DNA from: Eunapius fragilis
Lineage: Eukaryota; Porifera; Demospongiae; Spongillida; Spongillidae
Direction of reading: 5' to 3'
NCBI GenBank assembly: GCA_963681505.1
Contig: OY811971.1
Coordinates: forward strand, 5,493,408-5,557,407
Length of the DNA stretch: 64,000 nt
The position numbers and the translations under genes are program-made. Under the pieces are notes generated by a model. It was not told where the DNA came from. It saw only the letters and a program-made list of their open reading frames with translations, and made no database searches. Shown one piece after another: positions 19,876-31,700 of the stretch (its first letter is position 1; each line of letters opens with the position of its first letter).

Positions 19876-22800
19876 CTTGTCCTGATGGTTGACCTCTGCT
19901 TCCTTATCCAGCAGCAGCTTAACAATCTCAAAATGTCCCCTTGATGAAGCCATGATCAGTGGTGACTCTCCATTCTGTAAATATAAGTACACATCATAGG
20001 AAGCACCATCAATACTCTATCATGTCAGCACACACACACAACATCCTATATACACACAGATCATCACTTATTGTATATGCACTAACACGTATCAAGGGGT
20101 AAACAGCAATAAAGAGTGGGGGCCCTCACACCCAGCTAGGGGGTATGGCCTGTAGTACATTGAGATACACATTTGTGCATGAGGTGGCTCTATTGTGTAC
20201 AAGTTGGCCACAGGAGAGGGGCGGTAACTGGTTTGTGGCCACAGCAAGCCAGGTGAACTGGTTGGGTTGAATACTACAGTATACATTGTATGTGTTCGCA
20301 CTTCTTTTGTAATGAAAAGCAACTGGACCACTCTGCATAGTGGTTAGTTCCATGTGGTGGCTATTGAACACATCTGCTTTAGCCCTGTGGACATGGATGA
20401 ATACAAGGTATATACTCACCCACCTGCCCCTTCCCTGTCAATGACCTTGTGTGTGCATGTCATCTTCCATACAACTACTTGATGATCTCATGACACACTA
20501 TATGTACATGTAATCACGATCATAGTGACACACCAAAAGATAGTACATGTACATGTAAGGATCGTAGTGATGGCTAGTTTGGGAGGAGGCTTATGCACTG
20601 TGTGTAAAGACCATATATAAATAAGTCCCAATGCCAACATCCAGTCCATAGATCACAAGCCATCTGGTACATGCAAGCGAAATACTCTGAACATACAACT
20701 CAATTGTAACTCACCCTGTTCTTATGGTTGACACCCTTATCCAGCAGCAGCTTAACAACCTCAAAATGTCCCCTTGATAATGCCTCCATCAGTGGTGACT
20801 CTCCATCCTGTAAATATAAGTACACATCATAGGAAGCACCATCAATACTCTATCATGTCAGCACACACATTGTGGTCCAAAAGCATGTACATCTACATGA
20901 ACATGCACAACATCCTATATACACACAGATCATCACTTACTGTATATACACTAACACATATCAAGGGGTAAACAGCAATAAAGAGTGGGGGCCCTCCCAC
21001 CCAGCTAGGGGGTGTGGCCTGTAGTATATTGAGATACACATTTGTGCATGGGGTGGCCCTATTGTGTACAAGTTGGCCACAGGAGAGGGGCGGTAACTGG
21101 TTTGTGGCCACCACAAGCCAGATGAACTGTTTGGGCTGAATTATATATATTGGCTAGTTTGGGAGGGTGATTATGCACTGAAATCCCAACGCCAACATCC
21201 AGTATGTAGATCACAAGCCATCTGGTACATGCAAGTAAAATATTCTGAACATGATTGCTACAATTCAACTGTTACTCACCTTGTTCAGAACATTGACATC
21301 TGCACCCTTATCCAGCAGCAGCTTAACAATCTCAAAATGTCCCCCTGATGACGCCTCCATCAGTGGTGACTTTCCATTCTGTAAATATAAATGCACTTCA
21401 CATGTATGAAGCAGCATCAATACTTTATCATGTCAGCACACACATTGTGGTCCAAAAGCATGTACATCTACATGGACATGCACAACATCCTATATACACA
21501 CAGATCATCACATACTGAATATATACACTAACACATATCAAGGGGTAAACAGCAATAAAGAGTGGGGGCCCTCCCACCCAGCTAGGGGGTAAGGCCTGTA
21601 CGTACACATTAGTGCATGAGGTGGCTCTATTGTGTACAAGTTGGCCACAGGAGAGGGGTGGTAACTGGTTTGTGGCCACCACAAGCCAGGTGAACTGGTT
21701 GGGCTGGATACTATACAGTGTATGTATTTGCATGTGTGTGCAGTCATTTTGTCCCATGTGGTGACCACTTGCTAGTGATTGTCAGTGGCTTCACCACGTG
21801 TGAAGAATGTGCAGGCCAGTATATCACATTGGTTACGAGGGTAAACATCTGGAAGAGCTTAGGTACCGGCCACCATGAGAGGGAGAGTGACAGTATCTCA
21901 GCCCTATGTGGTGGAAACGTCTTGCGAGAAGCGTTTGAACAGTTTCATTGAGAATCGAATGTCTTACGTTGGAAATTGCCTACATGTGTGGAAGGGGTCA
22001 CAAGTGAAGTGAGTCAGGGGATGTTGCTGAGAGTGCCTACTACTGGATAAGGTTCTGATGAGGAGAGCGCCTGCCACTGGATATGGTTCTGGGGAGGAGA
22101 GCGCCTGCCACTGGATAAGGTTCTGGGGAGGAGAGCGCCTGCTACAGGATAAGGTTCTGGGGAGGAGAGCACCTGCCACTGGATATGGTTCCAGGGATGA
22201 GCTAGACATGTTGAAATGAACGCCCACCATCAATGTACTTGTGAGCTGAAGTGAACCACTTATCAGTACCCTGATCTATAAGCATTAATGGCATGTATTG
22301 AGATACACATTATGGATGGTTCTATTGCAGTGTTTCCCCCAGAGCATGGCGCTTCAATAGTGCCAGGCTTATGAATCAAGGTGATTAGTGTTAAGTAAAC
22401 TGGGTAGATAGGTGATAAAGATTGGTTTATGGGCAAAAAGATTACACTTGTGGTATGCATGTACAGTAAACGCAAGTACTTGTACAAGCGGCGCAACTCA
22501 CTACAAATTTCAGTAGCTTTTACAAAATCAAAGTTCTCTAGTTCTCCACCTTCTAAAACAGGGAGGTGTTTAATCTATTTCTAAGATCAGTGTTCATAGA
22601 TGAAAAGCATCTTTCACACTCAGCTGTGCTAACTAGTGCAATTGATGCAAGCCTTGATAGTTGAGGGGAGAGATCTTGGAGAGTATTGTTAAATGCCAGA
22701 TCTTGTACACCTGTAGATAAGGATAGTATTCTTTCCAGAACAGTACCCTATTTTACGACCTCCTTTGCGTTTTATACGTACAGTTGAAATCTCTACTTCG

Positions 22801-25800
22801 CTTGACCTCGTTGCCATTGCTATAACGCCTGAGCTACATGTATGTTGCTTGCTTATACACGCGCTGAGGGGGGTTTTGTCGGGATATAATTAGAAACATT
22901 TAATGATGTAAGGTATATAAATTAAAATTTAAAGAAACCTCAGATGACAAAGCAATCAAGTGCTAATTAATTCATAGCCCACACATTAATCACCTGGAAT
23001 GCGCTATAGCACTATAGCATCCCACTGGCCGCCACAAGCCAGGTGAACTTGTTGGGCTGAATACGATATATTGCGTGCGTTCAAATGTGTATGTGTGGTC
23101 GTTTTGTACTCCAAACACCATTAAAATTGCCTTCATATGTATGCTACTTATAAATTTAATAAATTATAAAACCTCTTATACAAATAGTTTGAACATGATT
23201 ATTACAATTCAACTGTAACTCACCATGTTCTGATGGTTGACCACTGCACCTTTATCCAGCAGCTGCTTAACAATCTCAAAATGTCTCCTTGATAACGCCA
23301 GTATAAGTGGTGACTCTCCATCCTGTAAATATAAGTACACATCATAGGAAGCACCATCAATACTCTATCATGTCAGCACACACATTGTGGTCCAAAAGCA
23401 TGTACATCTACATGGACATGCACAACATCCTATATACACACAGATCATCACTTACTGAATATACACTAACATGTATCAAGGGGTAAACAGCAATAAAGAG
23501 TGGTGGCCCTCCCACCCAGCTAGGGGGTATGGCCTGTAGTATATTGAGATACACATTTGTGCATGAGGTGGCTCTATTGTGTACAAGTTGGCCACAGGAG
23601 AGGGGTGGTAACTGGTTTGTGGCCACCACAAGCCAGGTGAACTGGTTGGGCTGGATACTATACAGTGTATGTATTTGCATGTGTGTGCAGTCATTTTGTC
23701 CCATGTGGTGACCACTTGCTAGTGATCGTCAGTGGCTTCACCACGTGTGAAGAATGTGCAGGCCAGTATATCACACTGGTTACGAGGGTAAACATCTGGA
23801 AGAGCTTAGGTACCGGCCACCATGAGAGGGAGAGTGACAGTATCCCAGCCCTATGAGGGGGAAACGTCTTGCGAGAAGCGTTAGGACAGTTTCATTGAGG
23901 ATCGAATGTCTTACGTTGGAAATTGCCTACGTGTGTGGAAGGGGTCACAAGTGAAGTGAGTCAGGGGACGTTGCTGAGAGCGCCTGCAATTGAATAAGGT
24001 TCTGGGGAGGAGAGCGCCTGCCATTGGATAACGTTCTGGGGAGGAGAGCGGATAAGGTTCTGGGGAGGAGATGGGCGGTAACTGGTTTGTGGCCACCACA
24101 AGTGAGTGGCTGCACCATGTGTCAAGCATGTGCAGGCCTTTATATCACATTGGCGATGAGGGTACACATCTGGAAAAGCGCTTCACCATGAGAGGGACAG
24201 GGACAGTATCCCAGCCCTCTGTGGGGGAACATCTCGGGAGAAGCGTTTGGACAGTCTCAATGTTGGTACCAGGGGATGTTTCAAGACAAGACCTGTGTCT
24301 GTGAGAAAGCACGAGATGGAGAGAGGGATAGCATCTCAGCCATCCATGGAGGACAGAATGTCTTATGCATGGGAAATTGCCTACAGTTTAAACATCAGTG
24401 GAAGGGACCACAAGTAAAGTGAGTCACGGGACGTTGCTTGACAGCACCTGCTACTGAATAAGGTTCTGGGGAGGAGAGCGCCTGCCATTGGATAAGGTTC
24501 TGGGGAGGAGAGCACCTGCCATTGGATAAGGTTCTGGGGAGGAGAGCACCTGCCATTGGATAAGGTTCTGGGGAGGAGAGCACCTGCCATTGGATAAGGT
24601 TCTGGGGAGGAGAGCGCCTGCCACTGGATAAGGTTCTGGGGAGGAGAGCGCCTGCCACTGGATAAGGTTCTGGGGAGGAGAGCACCTGCCATTGGATAAG
24701 GTTCTGGGGAGGAGAGCGCCTGCCACAGGATAAGGTTCTGGAGAGGAGAGCACCTGCAACTGGATATGGTTCCAGGGATGAGCTAGACATGTTTAAATGA
24801 ACTCCCACCATCAATGTACTTGTGAGCTGAAGTGACCCACTTGTCAGTACCCTGATCTGCAAACATTAAGGGTACACTTTATGGATGTTTATTGTGTACA
24901 AGTTGGCCACAGGAGAGGAGAGGTAACTGGTTTGTGGCAGCCGCACGCCAAGTAAACTGGTTGAGCTGAATACTATATAAAGCATGCATTCACACGTGTG
25001 TGTGGTCATTTTGTACTCCAAAAACCATTAAAATTGGCTTCGTTTGTATGCTACTTATAAATTTAATAAATTATAAAATCTCTTATACAAATACTTTGAA
25101 CATGATTACTACAATTCAACTGTAACTCACCTTGTTTTGATGGTTGATATCTGCACCCTTATCCAGCAGCAGCTTAACAATCTCTAAACGTCCCCCTGAT
25201 GACGCCTTCATCAGTGGTGACACTCCATCCTGTAAATATCATAGGAAGCACCATCAATACTCTATCATGTCAGCACACACAGTGTGGTCCAAAAGCATGT
25301 ACATCTACATGGACATGCACAACATCCTATATACACACAGATCATCACTTACTGTTTCATTAACTACATCACATGTACCTCAAGATTCATCTTCACACTA
25401 CCCAAACTCCACTAATCATCAGGAGGCCTATTGAAGCCCCAGAAGATTATGGTGCTCACATTGCTCCACTATAGGGGTGATGCTGCCCCCTCCAACTCCG
25501 AGACGACCTTTTTATGGAAACACAACTGGACCACTCTCTAGTGCTAGGTACCAGTGTGATGGCTGTCTAACATATGTGCTTTACGGTCACTCCAATATAT
25601 TATAGGTCACTTTTTGACACTTCTGTGGGTGTCATTTTGTGTTTATATTTATTATGCTTACATGTACATCTGTACAATGTATGCAAATTTCTATAATATC
25701 ATATGTCAAGTGGTTTGTGTTATACAAGGTGATAAACTTTTACTTGTAACCACAAACCATTAGTGGCAAAGTACTCTGACAGTTTGCCTAGCTCTAGATG

Positions 25801-27671
25801 AATACATTGCTCTTTTAACTGGTTTGTTACCAGTGAATTCAATTTAGCAATGCAGGGGGTTTGGATGAACCCATGATTGGTCTCCCCCAATGCTTACAGT
25901 CCTCCCCCAATGCTGATAGTCCTTCATCAATAGGTCACTACATGTAGTTCATGAATAGGTGCCTGACGCTAGGTTAACCTATGGTTTTTTGATAGCTTAC
26001 ATATACATCAATTGTTGAAAAGGTGGCGCTCATAAAAACAGAATATTTGTTCCATCAAGCCGGATGTGCTATAGGTCGCGAGAGCTCAGCCCAAAGGGAT
26101 ATCTGGGAGCATCTGATAGATGGAAAGAGTGCCCAATGCTAGAACCTAAGCTGCGCACACTGTTTCTAAAGATAGCTGTGACATTAAGATTTACATAGCT
26201 GGTATAACCTTGATAATGAAGCAAACGCCGTTAACGTTAGCGATTTTACCACCACTTATTCAGTAAACCTACATTGGAAGGATTGAAACAAAAGTTGGCC
26301 AAACCAAGAACTAGTGATGGCCCCACATGCTGAAGGTCATTGTGGAGCCAGATTGCTGACTATGTGTTTGGTGGCATTTGCTGGTTTTCAGTACTATAAT
26401 GAGCTGGTCATGACAATGCTGAAGGCACGGTGATCTATGCACTGTCCACCTAGATGGACCAATATCTGGAGGGTGCATCCTTAAGCATTGCAAACACAGA
26501 GCCATTAACATGTCCATGAGTGTGATGGAGAGGTACTTTGGTATGAGGAATACATCCCATGGAATGTAGTTCTGGGGGATAAAACTGACTGAGGAAGGAG
26601 AGCATTTGGACTAAAACAGTATCCGTTACTCCTCTTTCCCAGACCACTATGAAATATGATGGCTATTCTAACAATGCTGTGCCCCCTAGGCCTCTATATG
26701 AGCACCACTACACCTCTGTGTGTCCAATTTGTGTGGTAATATTAAACAACCTCACTATCTACAGATGACGTCCTGTATACACATCTGAATGATGGTCCAA
26801 TGCTTAATGTAGATCTTGGTGTCTTTTGGGATGCTATACGTAGGTGTGCAGGTCCAAGGAGGTTGCGGGTAAGTGGTGTAGCACAATGCAGAATGTCTGA
26901 ACACATGTCCAGGGAGATGGTATGATAGTTTGTCCATCATGGGCATCACATGCAGCCAATCATATACAGCCTGGGGACCCATCAAAACCTCCAGGTGGGA
27001 TGGGCTGTCATGCATGGGTAGTGTCACTACCACTAAGGCAGAGATAATATATAGATTATCTCTGACTAAGGTACCCCTTCTAAGGAGCTGGCTATATTGC
27101 TACTTCAGGTACATCACACACATGTAATGATTTGTATCTTACACATGCCTTACCCAATCAGTACACTCAATGCCTGCCCCCTGACGAAGAAGTGCATTGA
27201 CCTCCTGTGTCCAGCCATATCGTGCTGCCTCTAGTAGTCTCTGATTTAACTCCTGCAATAATGGAACCAGCATATGTTCTCACACGCATCCCATAAGGTG
27301 GTCAAATGTTACTACATTTAAACGACCCTCAAGAGTTGTGTAAGATGTACGACTATACCATATAGCCTCGGTCGTGGGGATCGTGTTCGCCAACCACCTA
27401 CATTATATCCAAGCCTCTCAGTTTAATCGCAAATGAAAATAAATATGTTCAACAGCATGGTGTCCTTAGAGCAAATATGGTAAATAATATTATTATTATA
27501 CATACAACACGCCCATATCGAACACAACTATGAACGTAAACTGCTAAAGCACAGATAAATGTACGGCGACCTAAAGATCTACGAGATAGAAACCAAGCGT
27601 TTTATTAATCAGTAAGTCTGCAGGCAGCTAGGGAAATAAACAACGTTCACTGTACCTACCTCTCTCGCCAT
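19876..27671 (-). CDS. Ankyrin-repeat gene, copy B, seven coding exons
   Basis: Exons in transcription order: 27660-27671 (MARE), 27154-27252 (E-L-N-Q-R-L-L-E-A-A-R-Y-G-W), 25131-25229 (D-G-V-S-P-L-M-K-A-S-S-G-G-R), 23224-23322 (D-G-E-S-P-L-I-L-A-L-S-R-R-H), 21280-21378 (N-G-K-S-P-L-M-E-A-S-S-G-G-H), 20715-20807 (D-G-E-S-P-L-M-E-A-L) and 19876-19974 (N-G-E-S-P-L-I-M-A-S-S-R-G-H). Each is one ankyrin repeat of 33 codons, except 20715-20807 with 31. All are flanked by TTACAG-like acceptors and GTGAGT donors in phase 0. The first repeat differs, as an N-terminal cap does. The protein would be about 200 residues, only ankyrin repeats, a cytoplasmic scaffold of unknown partner. After the last exon the normal donor is lost to satellite; read-through meets a stop after two codons. 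Confidence 0.8.
22020..24770. repeat. 34-bp minisatellite in three ankyrin introns
   Basis: The unit GGTTCTGGGGAGGAGAGCGC followed by ctgccattggataa (34 bp) occurs as about five units at 22020-22200, three at 23965-24075 and nine to ten at 24440-24770. Copy number differs between the duplicated introns, so slippage continued after duplication. Confidence 0.85.
22553..22748 (-). pseudogene. hAT transposase C-terminal dimerisation domain remnant
   Basis: The minus-strand frame reads L-S-R-L-A-S-I-A-L-V-S-T-A-E-C-E-R-C-F-S-S-M-N-T-D-L-R-N-R-L-N and then a stop. The S-A/T-x-C-E-R-x-F-S-x-M-N and R-N-R-L motifs are the hallmark of the hAT dimerisation region (Dimer_Tnp_hAT). About 65 codons remain, with no catalytic part. 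It sits in the intron between ankyrin exons 23224-23322 and 21280-21378 and is absent from the sister introns, so it inserted after, or was lost from, the duplicates. Confidence 0.75.
25440..25880. other. Intron sequence, nothing recognised
   Basis: Unique AT-rich sequence within the second long intron of ankyrin gene B. No exon, repeat or element end identified. Confidence 0.4.
25881..25930 (+). repeat. Two-and-a-half units of the 20-bp satellite (seed)
   Basis: The stretch reads ctcccccaatgcttacagtc, then cctcccccaatgctgatagt, then ccttcatcaa. These are two to three units of the same 20-mer that fills 1-5427. It lies in the intron after the first ankyrin repeat exon of copy B, about 310 bp from the start of the A/B similarity at 26240. 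In copy A the large array ends about 15 bp from the same similarity boundary. Confidence 0.85.
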
Positions 27672-28439
27672 ATTAGATCTGTAAGCTCACGTGGGAACAT
27701 GGAATACATACAACTACATGTATAACTGACCCGTCGCCGTACAAACATCTAAGTGTGACGGGCTGGGGACCGGGTGGTAGGGATGGCTAAGTAAAAAAAG
27801 GTCTAGCTAGATCACAAAAACAGGGCCCTGTCGAATACTTTGCGAAAAGGTGGAGTGGAGGGGCATATTTCAAATGTTTAGGCATGGCTACGTACTATAA
27901 GGACATTGCTACGATCGTAGCGCTAAAACGGAACGTGACTAGTACTTTTATTGTGGAGGGGTCCCAACTGTTTTTTCGGCACTGCGTTCGTACATATCGT
28001 GTACGTTGCGTTATTGCTGTTTGGAACAGTGTCCAGCATAATCACCCTTGTGATACTTTCTCAAATTTTCCAGGACAAGCAAAAGAAAAGTAATGAAATG
28101 TGTGGCTAATTATAAATTCAGTGCCTTTTAACTTTATGATGGATAGTCCAATTTAGGATGCGTAAGGACCGTTTGCTAGAAGCTCTTTGGAGATCGTGGA
28201 AAGTGAAAAGATTTGAAAAACTACCTAGAAGGGTGATTTAGCTGGATAATATCCATTGTTATTTTTTTGCAGTACATCAGCACTGCACTGTACTTCCTCA
28301 TTCTGGACTAACTCACACTTGGTGGGGTTTAAGGGGGGGGGGGGGGGGGGGGGAGGAACCAGTTCTAACAATGTATCTACATGTGTGTGAGTCATGGATG
28401 ATGAATTCCAATGATGAGGTGAGGGACTTCTTGAGTTCT

Positions 28440-29112
28440 CAAAGGCTCGTTCAATGGGAGGGGTTAGTTCAATGGAGGTTAGTTCAATGCAATGGGAGGG
28501 GTTAGTTCAATGGAGGGGCTCGTTCAATGGGAGGGGCTAGTTCAATGGGAGGGGCTAGTTCAATGGGAGGGGCTAGTTCAATGGGAGGGGCTAGTTCAAT
28601 GGGAGGGACTAGTTCAATGAGAGGGACTAATTCAATGGGACTAGTTCAATGAGAGGGGCTAGTTCAATGAGAGGGACTAATTCAATGGGACTAGTTCAAT
28701 GGGAGGGGCTAGTTCAATGGGAGGGGCTAGTCCAATGGAAGGACTAGTTCAATGGGAGGGACTTATTCAATGGGAGGGGCTAGTTCAATGGGAGGGACTA
28801 GTTCAATGAGAGGGACTATTTCAATGGGAGGGACTAGTTCAATGGGAGGGACTAGTTCAATGGGAGGGGCTAGTTCAATGGGAGGGACTAGTTCAATGGG
28901 AGGGACTAGTTCAATGGGAGGGACTAGTTCAATGGGAGGGGCTAGTTCAATGGGAGGGACTAGATCAATGGGAGGGGCTAGTTCAATGGGAGGGGCTAGT
29001 CCAATGGAGGGACTAGTTCAATGGGAGGAGCTAGTTCAATGGGAGGGGCTAGTTCAATGGGAGGGGCTAGTTCAATGGGAGGGGCTAGTTCAATGTGAGG
29101 GCTAGTTCAATG
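28440..29112. repeat. 18-bp minisatellite GGGCTAGTTCAATGGGAG
   Basis: About 35 tandem units of ggctagttcaatgggagg with variants (gggactag, gagaggg, shortened units). As 18 is a multiple of 3, one plus frame reads a six-residue repeat S-S-M-G-G-T/A; I treat it as non-coding. It is present only in copy B of the segmental duplication. Confidence 0.9.
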
Positions 29113-29194
29113 TGGTGGGAGCTTAACTCTGCTTCCTCTTCTGCTGAAAGCAGTGTGAGGGCTCACCCTTAGAAGACAGTGTGGATACAAATGG

Positions 29195-29412
29195 TGATGA
29201 TGATGATGGTGGTGGTGGTGGTGGTGGTGGTGGTGGTGTGGTGGTGGTGGTGGTGGTGGTGGTGGTGGTGGTGGTGGTGGTGGTGGTGGTGGCGGCGGCG
29301 GCTGGTGGTGGTGGTGGTGGTGGTGGTGGTGGTGGTGGTGGTGGTGGTGGTGGTTGTGGTGGTGGTGGCAGCGGCGGCTGGTGGTGGTGGTCATGGTGGT
29401 GGTGGTGATGGT
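29195..29412. repeat. GGT microsatellite
   Basis: About 70 GGT triplets, interrupted by short GGC-GGC-GGC-GCT blocks near 29290 and 29372. All open frames through it (poly-Val, poly-Gly, poly-Trp, or poly-His/Pro on the minus strand) are repeat artefacts. Confidence 0.95.
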
Positions 29413-29663
29413 GTTGGTGGTCCATTACCTCCATTCTGCAATCATCATTGAGGCTCTCATAAATATTTGTCAAGGACATATCTAGATCTGGTCTTTGAAG
29501 TGTCTAGTGCTTGGAAGGCATTAACCCAAAGCCTACAATGATGCTCTTCACATTGCATATCCCACAACGTGGCTACTCCAAATTATCAGGGGAAGATTAT
29601 GTTTTCATTTTGGTCAACTTAAAAAAAAAATGTTCAAGAGATTTATTTACTACAGACATATGG

Positions 29664-29962
29664 CAAGGCTGTAGCAAGGGGGGGGGGGGGGCTTGGGGGG
29701 GCTTAAGCCCCCCCAAAACTTTGGTCCAGCATATTATTTATTAAAAAATACACGTTGATGTTATAGTACGCGCGGTAACACAAATTGAATACATTCCGGT
29801 ATTGCAAGCTGCCCGTATTGTATGCCATAATTCAAGTCGCCACACTGTATTGGGAACATTTGCCGTTTAGTGCATACTGTATAGAATGTACATTTAAGTG
29901 TCATACTAAGATCATGAATATTTGATAGCCCCCCTAAATTTTTGTGATTGACTACGGCCATG
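29664..29962. mobile_element. 299-bp MITE with 5-bp target-site duplication TATGG
   Basis: The left end CAAGGCTGTAGC and the right end GACTACGGCCATG are imperfect inverted repeats, flanked on both sides by TATGG (29659-29663 and 29963-29967). A 14-base G run follows the left end and a ccccccc/ggggggg hairpin lies at 29690-29718. Copy A of the duplication lacks the insert (ttcaagagatttaacatagag then gtgctaaatcatg near 7785-7815), which confirms the boundaries. Family: CA-GGC-GTAG ends with a 5-bp TSD, possibly a hAT subgroup; not certain. Confidence 0.75.
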
Positions 29963-30659
29963 TATGGTGCTAATTCATGTACTCCCAAATGACCTTTATT
30001 TGCATATGATCCAGCTATGTGTGCACTACATACACACAATACCCACCCATGTGCACACGCACACACACACAAGCACGCACATATGCACGCACACACACAG
30101 TGTGAGCATAACATACACAGCCTTTGATGATGTCTCAAGTTGCTGCAGGAGAGAGGGGCAATAGGTAACATAAAATAAAAAGGCGAGAGTGAGGGAGAGA
30201 GACATTTATTATTGTCATACAATCCACATGTGCATTTCATTGCCACTAGCTGTTATGATATATACCCTTAAAGCTGGTGTAGAGAAATGGTAAATATGGC
30301 TTCACTGTTGACAATGACTCAAAAGATGAGTTGCATCAGGGAAGGGTGAGGCAGGTGAGTAAAGGAACCTTCCAAATCTTGACACCCCACAAACCACGTA
30401 AATCATGATTAAACATTTGAAAACCTAATTGCATCGCACGGCAGGAGGTATAAAAGCTGTGTAATCAATTTCAATGCTTTATTATATATTTCATATTCCA
30501 GCATCCACACACACATGTAGAGGGGAGAGTGGGTTTTTCGGAGAGGGGGAGGGGTTGTGGTAGGTAGGTAGGTATGTAGGTTAGTACATGTAGGTGTGTT
30601 TGGTAGTAGGGACAGATTAAAGAATAGGGTTAGGTTAGGTAGTACAGGGGTTTTGGTAA

Positions 30660-31700
30660 TTTTAGGTTAGTTAGTTTTAGTTATGCAGTGGGGGACTATA
30701 GGTTAGGCAGTAGGGGGTTTTATATTTGGTACATGGTTTTAGACGCCAATTAGGATGTGCACAAAACAGGGCATGTACATGTAAATGAGCATTTGGTCTT
30801 GTGTGTTTGATTCCATTCACTCGGACAAGAACAGATGATAAAATAAGTATGTAACACTGCTGCCGGGGTTGGACCACAATACTGATACACCATTGTAGAC
30901 ATTGCCATTACCTACACCTCCAACTCAACACTGTCTGGACCATCAATAACACAAGCAAAGGATAATGCTGATGTTGCGCGGTCATGTGAATGATGTATTA
31001 TTAAGCTTACCCCCCCCCCCCCCCCTCCCGCCACCCCATATGCTAAGCAAAATGAAATCATGTCCTTGTAAAGCGATTGTGGGGTGCACACATGTAAGGG
31101 TGTGGGGGGATTAGATTTTGCAAAGTACCATTGAAATAGAATATTCCGCTTTTATACAATTAGGGTTTTGGTTTCATCATTAGGAGGGTGGAATATTTCC
31201 TTTTACTAATACCGCCATGCACCCGCCCTTGCTCCTGTCAGAGGTCAGGGAGGGGGGCAGGTGGCTAATTCCACCCCCTCCTATCAGGGAAAAAGTAGGG
31301 GAGTAGACACTTTGCCCCAATGGCCTCCTATTCATATGACACTGCAACTAACATGGCATTATACCTAGTTGAAATAATATTCCCTCCCAGATGATAAGCG
31401 ATACTGAAATCATATGCTCAGCTTTTATACCTCCTCTTGTCATGTGATGATGCAATTAGGGTCTTCTTGTGTGGTTCTAGGGTTTGAAGATTTGGAAGGT
31501 CCAATCCTACGCTACCAAGCCTATGCCCTACCCTCCTCATAATAGGAGAGGGGACAGATGGCCAATTCCACCTCCTCCTTTCCGGGAAAGAGGGTGGGAG
31601 TGGACTCTTTGCTCCCTTGGCCCCCCTATTTATATGCCACTGCACAAAGATAGATTTAGTCCTATATTGAAACATTAACTTCTGGTATAAATGCATGCAG
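30660..31700. other. No gene seen; duplicated ~130-bp repeat
   Basis: No exon is supported. A segment containing ggccaattccacctcctcc and a purine-rich block occurs twice here (about 31225-31345 and 31495-31645) and again at about 52375-52510, in each case near copies of the receptor gene. A 16-base C run is at 31010-31025. Confidence 0.55.

Larger units (their letters stand above)
20030..25370. repeat. Intron duplicates inside ankyrin gene B
   Basis: The introns are copies of one another. A block with gtcagcacacacattgtgg, catcctatatacacacag, aaacagcaataaagagtgg and aagttggccacaggagagg appears at about 20030-20260, 20860-21120, 21430-21700 and 23370-23650, with partial copies at 24895-24970 and 25255-25355. 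Exon spacing is 1,907, 1,944, 565 and 839 bp from right to left. Exon and intron were evidently duplicated together, twice as a ~1.9-kb unit. Confidence 0.85.
26240..30660. repeat. Segmental duplication, copy B (partner 5440-14200)
   Basis: Partner of copy A, in the same orientation. The region 26240-27130 (intron), 27154-27252 and 27660-27671 (ankyrin exons), 27680-28345 (5-prime flank), 29595-30100 and 30185-30660 aligns piecewise to copy A. At 30170-30190 the text runs through ggcgagagtgagggagagag, the site where copy A carries the CACTA-like element. A 21-base G run at 28333-28353 sits where copy A has a run of the pattern gcgggggaag. Confidence 0.85.

Noticed and set aside
20092-21768. 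Recurrent minus-strand frames with the same peptide in ankyrin introns
   Set aside because: They are parts of the duplicated intron block, lie between well-defined 99-bp exons and lack splice signals of their own.
19420-27671. Ankyrin-ALDH1L fusion gene
   Set aside because: The ankyrin exons end in phase 0 while the ALDH exon needs one preceding base (phase 1), and the ankyrin donor is destroyed, so an in-frame fusion is unlikely.
28752-29105. Repeat protein of six-residue Ser-Met-Gly-Gly units
   Set aside because: It follows from an 18-bp minisatellite being a multiple of 3; the frame has no independent coding support.
29107-29479. Poly-His/Pro, poly-Gly and poly-Val frames
   Set aside because: Products of the GGT microsatellite read in different frames.
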